From Siphonodentalium dalli (Eukaryota; Mollusca; Scaphopoda; Gadilida; Siphonodentaliidae), in assembly GCA_032622095.1 (NCBI GenBank), contig CP136064.1, forward strand, positions 175,848,247 to 175,912,246: 64,000 nt of DNA, given 5' to 3'. This document shows positions 1-10,823 of this stretch, piece after piece (the stretch's first letter is position 1; every line of letters starts with the position of its first letter). The notes beneath the pieces are model-generated. The model saw only the letters and a list, made by a program, of their open reading frames with translations, searched no databases and had not been told where the DNA came from. Position numbers and translations under genes: made by a program.

Positions 1-1918
1 GTTCCCGACATCATCCGCAGAAATAGTTACATTGTCAAATGCATTACATTCCAAACAGAGTTGTGGACACGACAATATATCCATTTCACTGGTCAAGTTG
101 ATTAGTCCCGAAATTGCTAATCCTCTATCACATATAATTAATAGATCTTTTGAAACTGGAATAGTTCCTTCGGAAATGAAAATTGCAAAGGTAGTACCAG
201 TTCATAAATCTGGAAATCGTCAAATTCTGGACAACTATAGGCCAATCAGTATCCTACCTTCGTTTTCTAAATTACTGGAAAAGGCTATGTATAATAGGCT
301 TATTCACTTTGTCGACAAACATAATATCTTACACCAGCATCAATATGGATTCAGGAAAAACCATTCAACAATCCATCCAATCTTCCATTTACTCGAAAAT
401 ATTTGTATAGAGAACAACAAAAGATCAAAAGACTTTACCATGGCAGTTTTCTTAGACCTATCAAAAGCATTTGAAACAATTGACCATAGTATTCTCTTGA
501 AAAAACTTCACCATTATGGTATAAGAGGTATATCGAACGATTGGTTCCGGAACTACTTGACTGACCGGAAGCAATACATTGCCATGCACGACTGTCGGTC
601 TCCTACTATGGATATTAGTCTTGGGGTCCCTCAGGGGTCCATATTGTGTCCTCTCCTTTTTTTATTGTATGCGAATGATATTCGAAACTCAACAAATTTA
701 AATCCCTTTCATTTGCCGATGACACAACAGTGTACAAATCCGATACCAATATCTTGAAACTAGAACGTGAAATAAACCTTGAACTACAAAAGCTCTTCCA
801 ATGGTGTTGTGCGAACCGCCTTTCCTTAAATGCTAACAAAACACGCTACATTCTATTTGATCCTTCGAAATTGGTACCGAAAAGCGCACAAATTAATCTT
901 GTAATCAATAATATTCCTGTTGAGCGAGTAGGAGAAGATTTTAGGGAGAAAAGTGTAAAATTCCTAGGCATTGAAATGGATGAAAACCTCAACTATAATG
1001 CGCACATCTCCAAACTTTGCTCTAAAGTAGCGAATGCAAATTTCGCATTGAACAAAGTAAAAAAAATTCTCCCATTTAATGCTCTGAAGACACTTTACCA
1101 CTCGCTTGTACATAGTTATCTCTTATATGGCATAGAAATTTGGGGTCATAGTAGGCACGCCCACAAACTATTCCTACTTCAAAAAAAGTCAATAAGAATT
1201 CTCAACAATAAAAAATATAATTCACACACTGACCCCCTCTTCAGTAGAAATAACATATTAAAATTAAATGACATTTACAAACTTGGAATATCCCTTTTAA
1301 TGTTAGACTGGAGAAATGATAGACTGCCTGCATCGTTTAAATTCTACTTTGCAATTAATCAACGGAACACTTGTCAAAAGGGTTTGTTCAAAATTGCCAA
1401 ATCACGAATAAAATCGCTTGACTCCTTTCCAACTTTTAAATTTCCTGCCATATGGAATGACTTAAACAAAAAGCTTCGAGAAGAGCCCTTTCGGGAGATA
1501 TTCAGGAGAAAGTTCATTAGTGAATGTATTAGTTCCTATCCCACTGAAGTAACTTGTACAAATCCATATTGCCCGGAATGCCCATAATAACATCCCCATC
1601 TATTATGTATATATACACGTATTATATAAATGTTTATGGCTCTCGTGCCATATTATTCAACTACACCAATGACATTTCCCGTCGTACATTGCTCCAGCTA
1701 ATGTATGATTTTCTGGCTGGATCTCATCCAATGGAACCTCGCGAGTTATTCACCTAAATTTATGACCGTGGCTTTTCTAATTAATGATTGTAAATACAAG
1801 TAATACATAAAAAGTTTTGCGTGATATGACCAATCGATATAAATATATAGGTTAAACTCGCGTGGTCACTCATCCGTATGCTCCCTTGATTTTGATTTTG
1901 ATTTTGATTTTGAATTCA
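1..1918 (+). mobile_element. 3' part of a non-LTR retrotransposon (LINE)
   Basis: The window opens inside a LINE. Reverse transcriptase coding sequence runs to 1587, followed by about 300 bases of AT-rich 3' untranslated sequence. It ends at 1888-1914 in four or five copies of the hexamer TTGATT. Simple-repeat tails of this kind rather than poly(A) are known from CR1/L2/Daphne-like and related LINE clades. The 5' end is outside the window. The insertion lies upstream of the first visible NCLX exon, so it probably sits in an NCLX intron, in the same orientation as the gene. The clade is inferred, not proven. Confidence 0.88.
32..1587 (+). pseudogene. LINE reverse transcriptase, frameshifted
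   Basis: Two overlapping open frames (32-757 and 730-1587) together encode a reverse transcriptase and its C-terminal region. The first frame shows the usual order of motifs: NYRPISILPSFSKLLEK (fingers), AVFLDLSKAFETIDHSIL (motif A with the catalytic aspartate) and LGVPQGSILCPLLFLLY (motif B). The catalytic motif C, FADD, is at 712-723, but only in the second frame (SLSFADDTTVYKSD). A one-base shift in the T/C-rich stretch just upstream (about 700-711) therefore breaks the enzyme. The glycine usually found after GSIL is a cysteine here. The second frame continues through the thumb-like region (WGHSRHAHKL, WNDLNKKLREEPF) to a stop at 1585-1587. An endonuclease domain would lie left of the window. 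The copy looks dead, although a single sequencing error could also give the shift. Confidence 0.85.
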
Positions 1919-1984
1919 TTCCTAAATTATCCTATATACAAAATTGTATATTTTATAATTGACCACAGTTATTCTATATAATAT

Positions 1985-2255
1985 ACCATCGTTCACGCAG
2001 CTTCCAGGCAGAGCAGAGTGTTATTTTAATGACTAATTGGGGTGGGCAGTAAGACAGCCAATTATTGGATATGCCCTCCCCAGGCAAGGAGCAATCAGCC
2101 CATCTGGTGGATAGTTATCCCAGATGGGTTAGCATAGATTTTGTTGTATTTTCTTTTAATCTGTATTAACTTTATTATCTTCATTATTATTTGTGCATAT
2201 TTTGTTGGAGTTGCTCTTTGTCAATAAATTATCTCTCTCTCTCTCTATCTCTCCA
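1985..2255 (+). repeat. possible retroposon 3' end with TC-rich tail
   Basis: Non-coding sequence holding a short palindrome (CCCATCTGG ... CCAGATGGG, about 2099-2129), then a T-rich stretch, an AATAAATTATC segment and a (TC)n run at 2231-2253. The order of hairpin, AATAAA-like signal and simple-repeat tail resembles the 3' end of a LINE or SINE into which the 1-1918 LINE may have inserted. There is no coding support. Confidence 0.3.
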
Positions 2256-2330
2256 CAGCTGTCAATCAAATAATTATTAGCAGATTTTTTCTACCAATCA
2301 GCAACTGAGTCTGTCGCTTGTGCAATTAAA
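2254..2330 (+). repeat. dispersed repeat shared with 50332-50416
   Basis: About 75 bases beginning CCACAGCTGTCAATCAAA match the reverse complement of 50332-50416 closely. This is a dispersed repeat present in opposite orientation 48 kb away. It is non-coding and of unknown class. Confidence 0.6.
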
Positions 2331-3480
2331 TGCGACCATAGTTACCATACCGTGAAAACAAAATTAACGAATTAGACTGATCAGTGAAACTATGAAATGC
2401 GATATTTTAGTTGGGGATAAATAATGTGTTATATAACTATTGCACCATTACTATTAGCATTTATCCAGCTTTGTGCCAATACCAATATGTCATGAGAGCA
2501 TAGAATGCACCTTTGTTGCAATTGTTTACCGTACCTTCAAGTTTGTCACCGGATACCGTGGGGAAGTGTGGGAACACCGCTTCGGAATTGCTATCGACTC
2601 TGAGTGTCTTGATGACAATAGATGTTCTAGAATCTTTTTAAATAAGTGGAATTTAGACCACCAAGTTCAGTTTAATAGTTTTAGGGTGTGGTGTCTTGCT
2701 TTTGTGTAGTTGGAAAGTTGGAAACAGAGATTGAATTGTGTGTGAACATCCAGTTGGTCGCCCAATTTATTCTCTATCCAGTATCCCAGTTTCCGTTAAA
2801 AAAGCAGATGAAGTCCAGACACAAGTATCACTTGGGTAGTTTTACTATTTTAGTGTTTTTAATATAATTTCTTCATAAAACTAGCTTAATCACCAACTAA
2901 TTTATGCGGATTGTCATAATTATAAGCAATCAACATCGTTTTTGATGCATCTGACGGCGCATAGAAGTGTCTGATGCCAAACCACTTACTTAGTATAATT
3001 TTGCAAAGCGAAATTATACAGTATGTAATTCGGCATCAGACACTTCTATACCCTGACAGATGCATCGAAAAGCGACATTGGTTGCATATATATAAGAATG
3101 TTCTCTGGTTTATTATTGCATATAGATGGGCACTGCACTAATTAAACTATATTAGCAAACACCTTGTCTCCTAGCAACCAGAAGCTCCTCCCACTGATGA
3201 TCCATTATGGTAGGAATGTGATGGCCAGAAGATTTGTTAGATTGTGCCGTCCTCTCACAATAAACTATAGAAATATGTAATTGTTTCTCTTGTTATTTCT
3301 TTTTAAACATCAGTTTTGAAAAAAAACAACGTAATATGTTATTGGTCTGTCCATCCATCTTGCTGTTCGCTATTGTTTAAATGACCACAGGCATATTTTG
3401 CCACGCCCTAGCGATGTTCCTGTTAATGTATGTATCTGTGTGTAAACTTGAAATAGATTATCCTATCTTTATATTTTCAG
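2331..3480. other. intron-like sequence, no exon seen apart from foldback
   Basis: AT-rich non-coding DNA upstream of the first visible NCLX exon. I looked for an exon encoding the transmembrane segment that should precede TFGIVF and found none, so the upstream exons are probably left of the window. The 78-codon open frame at 2473-2709 has no recognisable features. Confidence 0.5.
2937..3075. mobile_element. short foldback MITE
   Basis: The two halves are inverted copies. Each arm contains GATGCATCTGAC/GATGCATCTGTC and ATAGAAGTGTCTGATGCC, separated by about 45 bases that themselves hold a small palindrome (AATTTTGCAAAGCGAAATT). About 139 bp, non-coding. Confidence 0.7.
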
Positions 3481-3556
3481 ACTTTTGGAATTGTGTTTAA
3501 TATCAGTAATGCTATATTAGGCTTGACCTTCTTGGCCTGGGGTAACAGCATTGGAG
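3481..3556 (+). CDS. SLC8B1: NCLX exon A (alpha-2 repeat, first half)
   Basis: Follows the acceptor TATATTTTCAG and ends at the donor GTGAGT. Reads TFGIVFNISNAILGLTFL and then AWGNSIG, with one base left over that completes the Asp codon in the next exon. Confidence 0.88.
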
Positions 3557-6500
3557 GTGAGTCTCAGTTTAATTTAATCAATTACTGTGATGAACTGCAG
3601 ATATTTATTGTTGGATTGTAGTCTATGGTCTAGAATAGGGAATTTTGTTCAGGAAACCCATCAAAAGTCATTAATGGTATAGATATTACCAACACATATG
3701 GTCCCTTCGGTTATAATCAGTCAACAGTTTGAATCCAAACTAGCTATCAATTTCGGATTTAATGTGAAATCTGCCTAGAGAGTATGTCAAGGCTTAAATT
3801 TTTATCCACTCCTTTAAAGATGTTTATCTTTTCCCAGAACGTTTATACAGATTTCTGGGTATAAAATAATAGATATGAATCGAGGAAACCTATCCGGAAA
3901 AGTTTCTATCAAATAATAAAAATGTTATTTAGAATCAGCTGTTTTAGAGGCTATTTCAGAGCAGAAATCTGGACAAAAACGCTCAAAGCATATCAAGAAG
4001 GAGAACTCATCATGTTAGCATCAATCATGGCCAATTGCATTTCAACTAAAGCTTTGTATGCAATCTTCAGTTTTTTTCAGTATTTTATTCACAAAATAGC
4101 TATGTGGAGTCTTGAAATAGGGATTTATAAAAAATGTGTTGTTTTTGTATTGTGACCCGGAAGAGATAGACCATCTTTAAAGTGCTTAAATTTGTGCTGT
4201 CTTTGAAAAAATATTATAGGCATAATATCTTTTGGACAAAAAAATTACTGTCGATAAGGTTAAGAAGATTACAAATAACAATCCGGGTTTTCCCACTTCC
4301 ATAAAACATCATAAAACTATGTTCACAGGTGCTGGTGCAACATGAAAGATCCTGTGCCAGTGCATTCTCTTTTATATGTTGTCTCCCATAGCAAGCCTCG
4401 CATATAAATGAGAATGCACTGGCTTACAGGGTCAAGCTAATTAATGTTAGACCAATGTATTCTCTTATACATGTCAGGCTCCTTATGGAGGACTCTCATA
4501 TATAAGAGAATGCATTGGCACACGGTTTTTGCTAGATTTCAGGAAACTTCAGTCATGGAAGGGTTATGGCATTTAAAAGGAAATAAATATGTGTGGTATG
4601 TATAAAGGGAATACAGATAAGTTTTTGAGGAGAGAGTAGTTTGATGTTGAAGTATATATTTATTAGATAATAATTATAATGCAATAGGCTCAAAAATGCT
4701 TAAATTTGAGTCCCAGAATCCCAGGAAGGATATTATCATGCAAAATCCTGGACCATCATACACCATTTAAAACGTTGAGATACACTGGTTGAGATCCACT
4801 AATTTCTGATGTCTTGTTATGAATGATGGCCGACTGCTAGAACACTGAAATGGGTCCCTAGTTATTATACCATGAAGCACATGATGTGCAATTTTACATC
4901 CGTAATAGTTTAACATAGAGGACATAGCAGCGAAGAAATTAACACCATATTTGTTATTTTTGCAGATTTCATTGCTGACACAGTGATGGCGAGAAATGGA
5001 TACCCACGAATGGCAATTTCAGCATGCTTTGGTGGGCCACTCTTCAGTATCCTTTTCTTCAAGGCAGACACATTTATTTTCTTAGTTTTTACAAGGCAGT
5101 AAAATCGTTAAGTAAAGATGTTTTCAAAGATCATCTGCTCCTTCTAATTTCTCACCCAAGTCCAGCATTAGCCTAGTATTCCATAATTCATGGACCAATA
5201 TGCTTTAACCCTATTTGAGCAAGTAATTGTGAATAATAACATATATCTTCTTCCATGGTAGTCACCCATGACATTGAAACATTTTTCTACTTCATCCTGC
5301 TTCATCAGTTCTTTGCTCAACCTTGTTTCATGGGCAATGTGTTGCCAGAAATGTACCCCGCAATGAAACTGCTGACACAGCACCTTGTGATTAAAATTGT
5401 TTGCATATGGTAATCAGTGAATATAATCTGTGCTTTGAGAATTTCCGGAAAAATCTAGGAGACAAAATAGATTCAGACGTAATGAAAGGATTTAAAGTTG
5501 ACTAATATACATGTGATATTATGTAAAATATTTGTGTCAGTGGTGATTCTGATTTTGATATTACATATAATTGCTGTGTGAAAAAGCTATTAGAAATAGA
5601 ACCATTTGAAACTTAAATGTTACATGTCTGAATATTTCTTTAACTTGCATAGATGTCCTATTGGGTGTAGGTATCCCATTTACTATAGGAATCATTCAAA
5701 AAGGGGAAAGCTATGATGTGAGTATGATTCTTGATTATTTGGAAAAGGATTTTTTTGTCTTTCAAAGTCATATTATGTTAAACATTTGTCAATTCATAGA
5801 TTAGTATAAAAAAAACAATTGGTCATCGCTTAATTAGCCAGGTTATAAGTCGATAAACTTAATCGCGATCAACTGATGGTGTCAGTCATTCGTCCAAAAA
5901 GCACAGGTGTACCAACTAGTTTTTAGACTTTGTCAGCCCCACATATGTTTGGAAAGATGCCAGCCTTGTTGATTTCAATTAACTGACCAACGAAAATGAA
6001 GGTTCTCTGTAACTGGAGGCATGATTGACATGTACTTATTCACAAAACATAATGATTCCTCGCAAAGAACTTATTTAATTTTATGGAAACATATTGGGGA
6101 AGCTTGAGGTTTTTAACCAATACTGAGATTAAATTATAAGAAATAACTCTTGTTTCAATTATGTTTATTTATTCAATTCTTATGTATGATTGACATTGAT
6201 TTCTCGAGTGATTATAAATAATAATTTCACTAGTGTATTATCTCACTTTAACTAGTGCATTATGTATTCATACGCGCTATCAAAATGTATGCGTCATGGC
6301 TATATTGGCGGTATTATTAAGATTTCTGGTAAAGAAGATGTTTATAGTGAAATATAATAAACAGAATAATCACTTGATTGAACTGGTGATGTGAAATAAT
6401 TCGTTTGTGGCAGGGACTATTTTGTAAAACATTTGGGTGCAATGCGCTCTCGTGTTTGTACAATGTCCCTGCCTCTCATGAATTATTTCACATCACCAGT

Positions 6501-7213
6501 TCAATCAAGTGATTACTCTCTGTAACTTATGAGTTAACCAAAAAGTTTGAAAGCAAATTTACTAGAATGCGTTAAAGACTCTGTCTTTATACTTTGCGAT
6601 TATATTTAACCCTTTCATGACGGGAGCTGCACTGGTGCAGCATTAAATATCCTGTGACAGTGCATTCTCTTATATATGCAAGTCTCCCATAGGGAGCCTC
6701 ACATATGTAAGAGAATGCACTGGCTTATAAGGTCAAGGTAAATATTGTTTGGCCACTGTATTATGTTATATATGCGAGGCTCCCTGTGGGAGACACATAT
6801 ATAAGAGAATGCATTAGCACAGGGTTTTTGCTAAATTTCAGGAAGCTCTAGTCAAGGGTTCACTGCATAAACATAATCGAAACAAGAGTTATTTCTTAAG
6901 TCTACCGCCGAGATATATAGTTCCCATAAACTTCAGTTCATTTTCATCATAGATATATTAAATTTAAATATAAAGCAATTTTTATACAATAGTGTATTAT
7001 GAAAATATTTTCTTCTTGCAGTTGGAGTTAACATTCGAGGAGCTCATGCTGACAGGATCACTTGGTCTCAGCCTTATTTCATCACTCATCATCATCCCCC
7101 TCTGCAACTTCAAAATGTCACGGCCATACGGCATCTTCCTCCTTTCATTTTATGTCATATTTCTTATAGTTGCTTTGCTCATTGAGTCTGGTGTAATCAA
7201 TGTATCTGTCTGA
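3481..7213 (+). CDS. SLC8B1: Mitochondrial sodium/calcium exchanger NCLX (SLC8B1-like), C-terminal exons, 5' partial
   Basis: Four exons, 3481-3556, 4966-5046, 5653-5717 and 7022-7213, join with intact phase (3'-end phases 1, 1, 0) into 137 codons and a stop. All introns start GT and end AG; two donors are GTGAGT. The joined protein has the second alpha repeat of the cation/Ca2+ exchanger superfamily: GLTFLAWGNSIGDFIADT (about residues 14-31), then NGYPRMAISACFGGPLFN (about 36-53). The ion-binding Asn, Ser and Asp of GNSIGD are present, as is the FN after the GG. Two hydrophobic helices follow (about 82-101 and 110-128), then a short tail ending VINVSV. This order and spacing match animal NCLX, the inner mitochondrial membrane transporter that exchanges matrix Ca2+ for Na+ (or Li+). 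The family call rests on recognising these motifs, not on a search. The first alpha repeat and the regulatory loop lie outside the window. Nothing in the visible part is broken. Confidence 0.9.
3814..4180. mobile_element. TTAA-flanked MITE in NCLX intron
   Basis: Terminal inverted repeats TTTAAAGATGTTTATCTTTTCC and its counterpart GGAAGAGATAGACCATCTTTAAA, both beginning at TTAA. A second copy with the same ends lies at 39048-39429. TTAA target sites are typical of piggyBac and Kolobok elements. The 77-codon open frame inside (3922-4155) has no transposase features. Confidence 0.7.
4326..4567. mobile_element. palindromic MITE, GCATTCTCTTATATATG family
   Basis: Contains two copies of the hairpin whose arms read GTGCATTCTCTTATATATG and its complement, around a TCCCATAG-type loop. 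The right end reads CAGTCATGGAAGGGTTAT. Other copies are at 6606-6862, 12610-12765, 29055-29309 and 29549-29792, with a fragment at about 10718-10765. Confidence 0.75.
4966..5046 (+). CDS. SLC8B1: NCLX exon B
   Basis: Acceptor TTTTTGCAG, donor GTATCC. Completes GNSIGD and reads FIADTVMARNGYPRMAIS, then ACFGGPLF, with one base left over for Asn. Confidence 0.88.
5653..5717 (+). CDS. SLC8B1: NCLX exon C
   Basis: Acceptor CTTGCATAG, donor GTGAGT. Completes the Asn of LFN and reads VLLGVGIPFTIGIIQKGESY and a final Asp, ending in phase 0. Confidence 0.87.
6367..6515. mobile_element. short MITE with 36-bp perfect inverted repeats
   Basis: The left arm TAATCACTTGATTGAACTGG... is repeated as an exact reverse complement at the right end (through the AATAATTC segment). 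A second inverted pair, GGCAGGGAC / GTCCCTGCC, lies inside. About 149 bp, non-coding, in the last NCLX intron. Confidence 0.75.
6606..6862. mobile_element. palindromic MITE, GCATTCTCTTATATATG family
   Basis: Starts at TTAACCCTTTCATGAC and ends GTCAAGGGTT. Carries two hairpins with GCATTCTCTTATATATG arms around CTCCCATAGGGAG and CTCCCTGTGGGAG. The TTAA at the left end suggests a piggyBac-type target site. Confidence 0.78.
7022..7213 (+). CDS. SLC8B1: NCLX last exon with stop codon
   Basis: Acceptor TTTTCTTCTTGCAG. Encodes 63 residues with two membrane helices (LMLTGSLGLSLISSLIIIPL; then PYGIFLLSFYVIFLIVALLI), followed by ESGVINVSV and TGA at 7211-7213. Two closing helices and a short tail are the normal end of NCLX-type exchangers. 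Confidence 0.9.
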   Translation: MELTFEELMLTGSLGLSLISSLIIIPLCNFKMSRPYGIFLLSFYVIFLIVALLIESGVINVSV

Positions 7214-7476
7214 TTTATCCTCACAAGAACGAAGTGAATGATGGGTATACTGGGTTACATGCTGCGCCCAGTGCTCTCCCACCTTCCATTAGTCCATTGG
7301 ACTGAGTAGCTAGCCACAGGTTGTTAGGTGACATTAAAAGTTGTATGGATGTTCACCATCACATGATTGTGTCAAATTGTTTTCTTGTTTTCCATTCTAG
7401 ACAGGTTCTAGATTTATTGTTTTGTTTTTTGTTTATAAAGAAATTTTAATTTTTTGCCCGTTGTGCAGATATCTCA
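7214..7476 (+). other. NCLX 3' untranslated / flanking sequence
   Basis: Non-coding sequence after the NCLX stop. I see no canonical AATAAA here, so the polyadenylation site is not placed. It may lie inside or beyond the hAT-type insertion that begins at 7485. Confidence 0.4.
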
Positions 7477-7484
7477 GCCATGGG

Positions 7485-8365
7485 TAGAGCCCGAAGCCGC
7501 CATCGCACGCCGCCGCCGCCAGCCATATTGGCCACAAGCCGTCGCCAGCCATATTATCTCTAACGCCAGCCACATTTAAAAATCTCCGCCACCAGAATTG
7601 TAAAATGGCTGAGCCATGTGCAATGTGCATGGGCTTATATGTCAAGCACGACTGTACTGTGAATCGCAAAGAACTAAACCGCATTTCCTAATATTGGCAT
7701 ATACTCGCATGGACACGGCATGGTTGTTATATTATCAGAACACCGGGCCCCTTAGTGTGGAATAGACTACCCCAATGCATGCTTTCATATAACTGAATGG
7801 GCGCATCCATTCGGTATTGAAAGGGTTAAAATATAAATTGTTTATATCGACAACACCCAGTCTCGGACATCGCTGGCATTTGTCAATATATATTACACAT
7901 AAGAATAGAAAATAGTTTGAAATATTATATATCATTACTATCGGGTTCATCATTCAATGATGCATGCATATATCGCAAGATGGCAGTGATGGTAGCAGTC
8001 TGAAGTCGACAGAAGTCCCAAATGTAACTACTTATACCGATTAGATGGGAAACTACATAGTATATCCATACCAGTCCTTCGTGAATTTTCGCCATAATGG
8101 AAAAGCCCAACATCAAAAGATTACGTGTGGTCTGGAATTCTACGGGTTCACCACAAACGCTAAAAAAAACGGCGTCTATAACCGGTAACAGGGGATTAGG
8201 AACATTTCGGAAACGAGAATACACTGAATGACAACATCTCAGCCGGCTCAGCCGCCATATTTCGTCAGCCACGAACGTCGTGACTGAGCCGGCTTAGCTA
8301 GCTAACCAGCCACGAAAATCGGTTGAGCCAGCCATGAAAACTATTTGTCGTGGCTTCGGGGTCTA
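7485..8365. mobile_element. non-autonomous hAT-type element with 8-bp target duplication
   Basis: Left end TAGAGCCCGAAGCC, right end (reverse complement) TAGACCCCGAAGCC, flanked on both sides by the 8-bp repeat GCCATGGG (7477-7484 and 8366-8373). An 8-bp duplication with short inverted ends is the signature of the hAT superfamily. The subterminal regions are GC-rich and full of AGCCA/GCCATATT motifs, unlike the AT-rich centre. 881 bp, no transposase. Its centre carries a TTAA-type fragment at about 7758-7829. Confidence 0.82.
7758..7829 (-). repeat. fragment of TTAA MITE (CCCTTTCTTTACTAAATGG family)
   Basis: Ends in TTGAAAGGGTTAA and carries GGCGCATCCATTC, matching the end of the full copies at 37382-37612 and 34878-35161. 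It lies nested in the hAT-type element. Confidence 0.5.
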
Positions 8366-8373
8366 GCCATGGG

Positions 8374-9364
8374 TTACTTGATCTCAATGAAGATAGACAG
8401 ATATTTTTCGATCATGAGGCCAGGTATAAAAAAGGGGACCCATTTATGTCTTTTCTGTTTATCAATTCTCAGATTACCACTGAAAATATTTTATACTCTG
8501 TAATGAAAATTTATCATGCTCTTTAATGATTATTTATTATATTCTGTGATGAAAATTGTGATAGGTTGTACTCAATGATACTCGTTATGTGAACATTGTG
8601 ATTCTCATGTCTTCAATTAATGTTGTAACTAAACTTTTCCTAATCAAATACGTCATTTCCAGTAATATTTAGAACGCATGGACTGATCAGAGGTCTCATA
8701 TAGAAAAAATCGACTAAATATAAAGTTATAAATATAAAAAATACTCTTGATAGTAACCAGTACAAGTTAGAAATCAGTGATGTGTCACTTATGGGACATT
8801 AAACACCATTTTTTCCCTTTGGCACCAATTGGCACAGCATTATCAAATGTAGAAGCACAGTAACAATCTACCCAAGTATATTAAGGCAATTATCTAATAG
8901 ACCATTTTACAAACATTCTGCACTAAATGCACAGTAATCATGCTGTGCCCATTGTAGAAAAAGGGTTTTTGTCCCCAAGAAGTGTCTCAGCAGAATTGTT
9001 TATGCTGATCATGTGGGAATTTTGATAGTCTGGGAAGACTAGAAGATAGAAGTGGATATTTTCTTGATTGGTTAGATCTGACACATTAAATAACATTTGG
9101 GTTGCTGATTTTATTCTAGTCAGCCGTCTCAGGATGACCTTATAGTGCTATAGTCCCAATGTTGTGTTATTACCTTGTTACAATCCTTGTGTTGTCTATT
9201 ATCATGATTGTATATTTTATCCTTGAGGATCTAGCAACTAAAATGACAATAAACCAACCATGATTTTGGGCAAAAAGGCTAAAAGTAATAACGCGCATAA
9301 TAAAGAACCATTATTATATCATTAATTTTCTCCTGCAAATGCTATAGTAATTGATTGGCATGGA
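8374..9364. other. no feature recognised
   Basis: AT-rich sequence with no long open frame, splice-flanked exon or clear repeat that I can support. Confidence 0.4.
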
Positions 9365-9686
9365 TGGGTTGATAAATCAAGATATTAAGTTGGTGTGGGG
9401 TTAATAACAAAATATTTGTTACGTCACATATGAGAGGTCGCTGTCCAATCACATTACATGTAGCGTTTGCAACCAGCCAATCAAAATTGCTCATACATAA
9501 TTCATTTGTCATTGTTTTGCGGAAGAGAGTTTCATTAAATTTGTTGTTTGTTGAATATATTTGTCTCTTCAGTCCCTACAGTAGTACTCTAATTGGCTAC
9601 AAGGTAAAGAATACCGCTAGATCATATAATAAAAAACACTTGTTGCATGGTTCCGATGTTGACATGAGGATTTATCAACCCCTGTA
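9365..9686. mobile_element. short inverted-repeat element
   Basis: Begins GGGTTGATAAATC and ends with GATTTATCAACCCC. The outer right sequence (GACATGAGGATTTATCAAC) recurs in opposite orientation at 12236-12262, which supports a dispersed family. No target duplication was identified. The 85-codon frame inside has no known features. Confidence 0.5.
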
Positions 9687-10097
9687 AGGTCGAAAAGTTG
9701 GTGTTCTTATGTTTAGTATGGCATGGGTTTGTAATGATCTTATTGGCTTTGTCTCTTTTCCTTCTCTGGTGATTTCATTTATAAATTATAAATTCTAACT
9801 TTTCGGTTTTATTAGTTGAGATATTTTGGTGCGTACGTTCAAAATTCTTCTTTTCCAAATTTAGTAAAACCACTCTGGGCCACTGCTCTCCACCCTAAAT
9901 TTATGACAAGTGAATAAGGAATCAGGTATCTGCACAAAATTGGGTCCCTGTCAGACCCTGTTCCATTATTTCCCCCCCCCCCTATTTTCATATGCTTTGC
10001 AGATTCCCTCTTCATTCTCTTGTCGTCCATACATTAGGTACCAATTTCACTTTGTGTTAAAATGTTACATGAATAATTGGTTTCAGGCCATTTTTAT

Positions 10098-10620
10098 GTT
10101 TACCCATACCATAGTATGGTAAACATAATGTCGTTGTCCGGATTGACCACTTGTCGTTAGTCCGTCCGTCTGTCTGTAGACACTTTACGCATGGTACGAT
10201 AACTCAAATATTTTCTATCTGATCGGAACCAAATTTTGTATATGAATTTCTCAGCACAAAAGACAGATCAAGTTCGATTATGGGTTTGATTTGAGATCAG
10301 ACTATTTTAACTGAGTTAAGGCCCTGTTTCGAAAACAAAAATTCAACTCTTTAGAAAAAAAACAAAAAAATTTAGATTTAAATTCCTTGCTCAATTTAAC
10401 AAAACAAAAACAAAAAATAATTAAAAACAAATTTGAAAAACTAACACCATTATAACTCTGCCAAGGGTACCCCGAGGATACCACACCAAATTTGTTTAAA
10501 TCGGTCCAAAATCTTGTGTTATGTAATGGCAAATTTGTTTGGAGCAACATTACAGTAAATCCAATTGACCAATTCCATCCCATGCCTTTGGACTACTAGC
10601 TATTGATAAGGCTATATTAT
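10098..10620 (+). repeat. dispersed repeat with TTTACCCATACCATAG head
   Basis: Starts with the palindrome TTTACCCATACCATAGTATGGTAAA, then a CCGTCCGTCTGTCTGTAGAC run, then diverged units reading CTGATCGGAACCAAATTT ... GTTCGATTATGGG ... GAGTTAAGGCCC. The same family is at 30103-31500 and 61649-62190. Its right end (ATCGCCAAGGGATGGGCCTC) appears at about 12030-12060, so the Helitron at 10824-11971 and other sequence probably interrupt one original copy. It is non-coding; the frames through it are not genes. Confidence 0.7.
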
Positions 10621-10823
10621 TTTCTGATGTCTCTTATGCCAATGTGCAGATAATCTGATAAAGAAAACTATGGTATCTAATTTAAAATAAATATTCAACA
10701 ATACACATCACATGACAGACATGTCTGTCCTGTACCAGTGCATTCTCTTATATAAATGCGAGTGACCCATAAATTCCAATAATTTGTGTTATGTACATTT
10801 GTCTATAATAGTACATAACATTA

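Larger units (their letters stand above)
4568..6366 (+). other. NCLX intron sequence, nothing seen beyond exons B and C
   Basis: AT-rich non-coding DNA apart from the exons at 4966-5046 and 5653-5717. The short minus-strand frame at 5168-5383 lies in an intron and shows no domain. Confidence 0.5.

Noticed and set aside
2473..2709. 78-codon frame as a possible upstream NCLX exon
   Set aside because: The translation does not resemble the transmembrane segment expected before TFGIVF and has no suitable donor.
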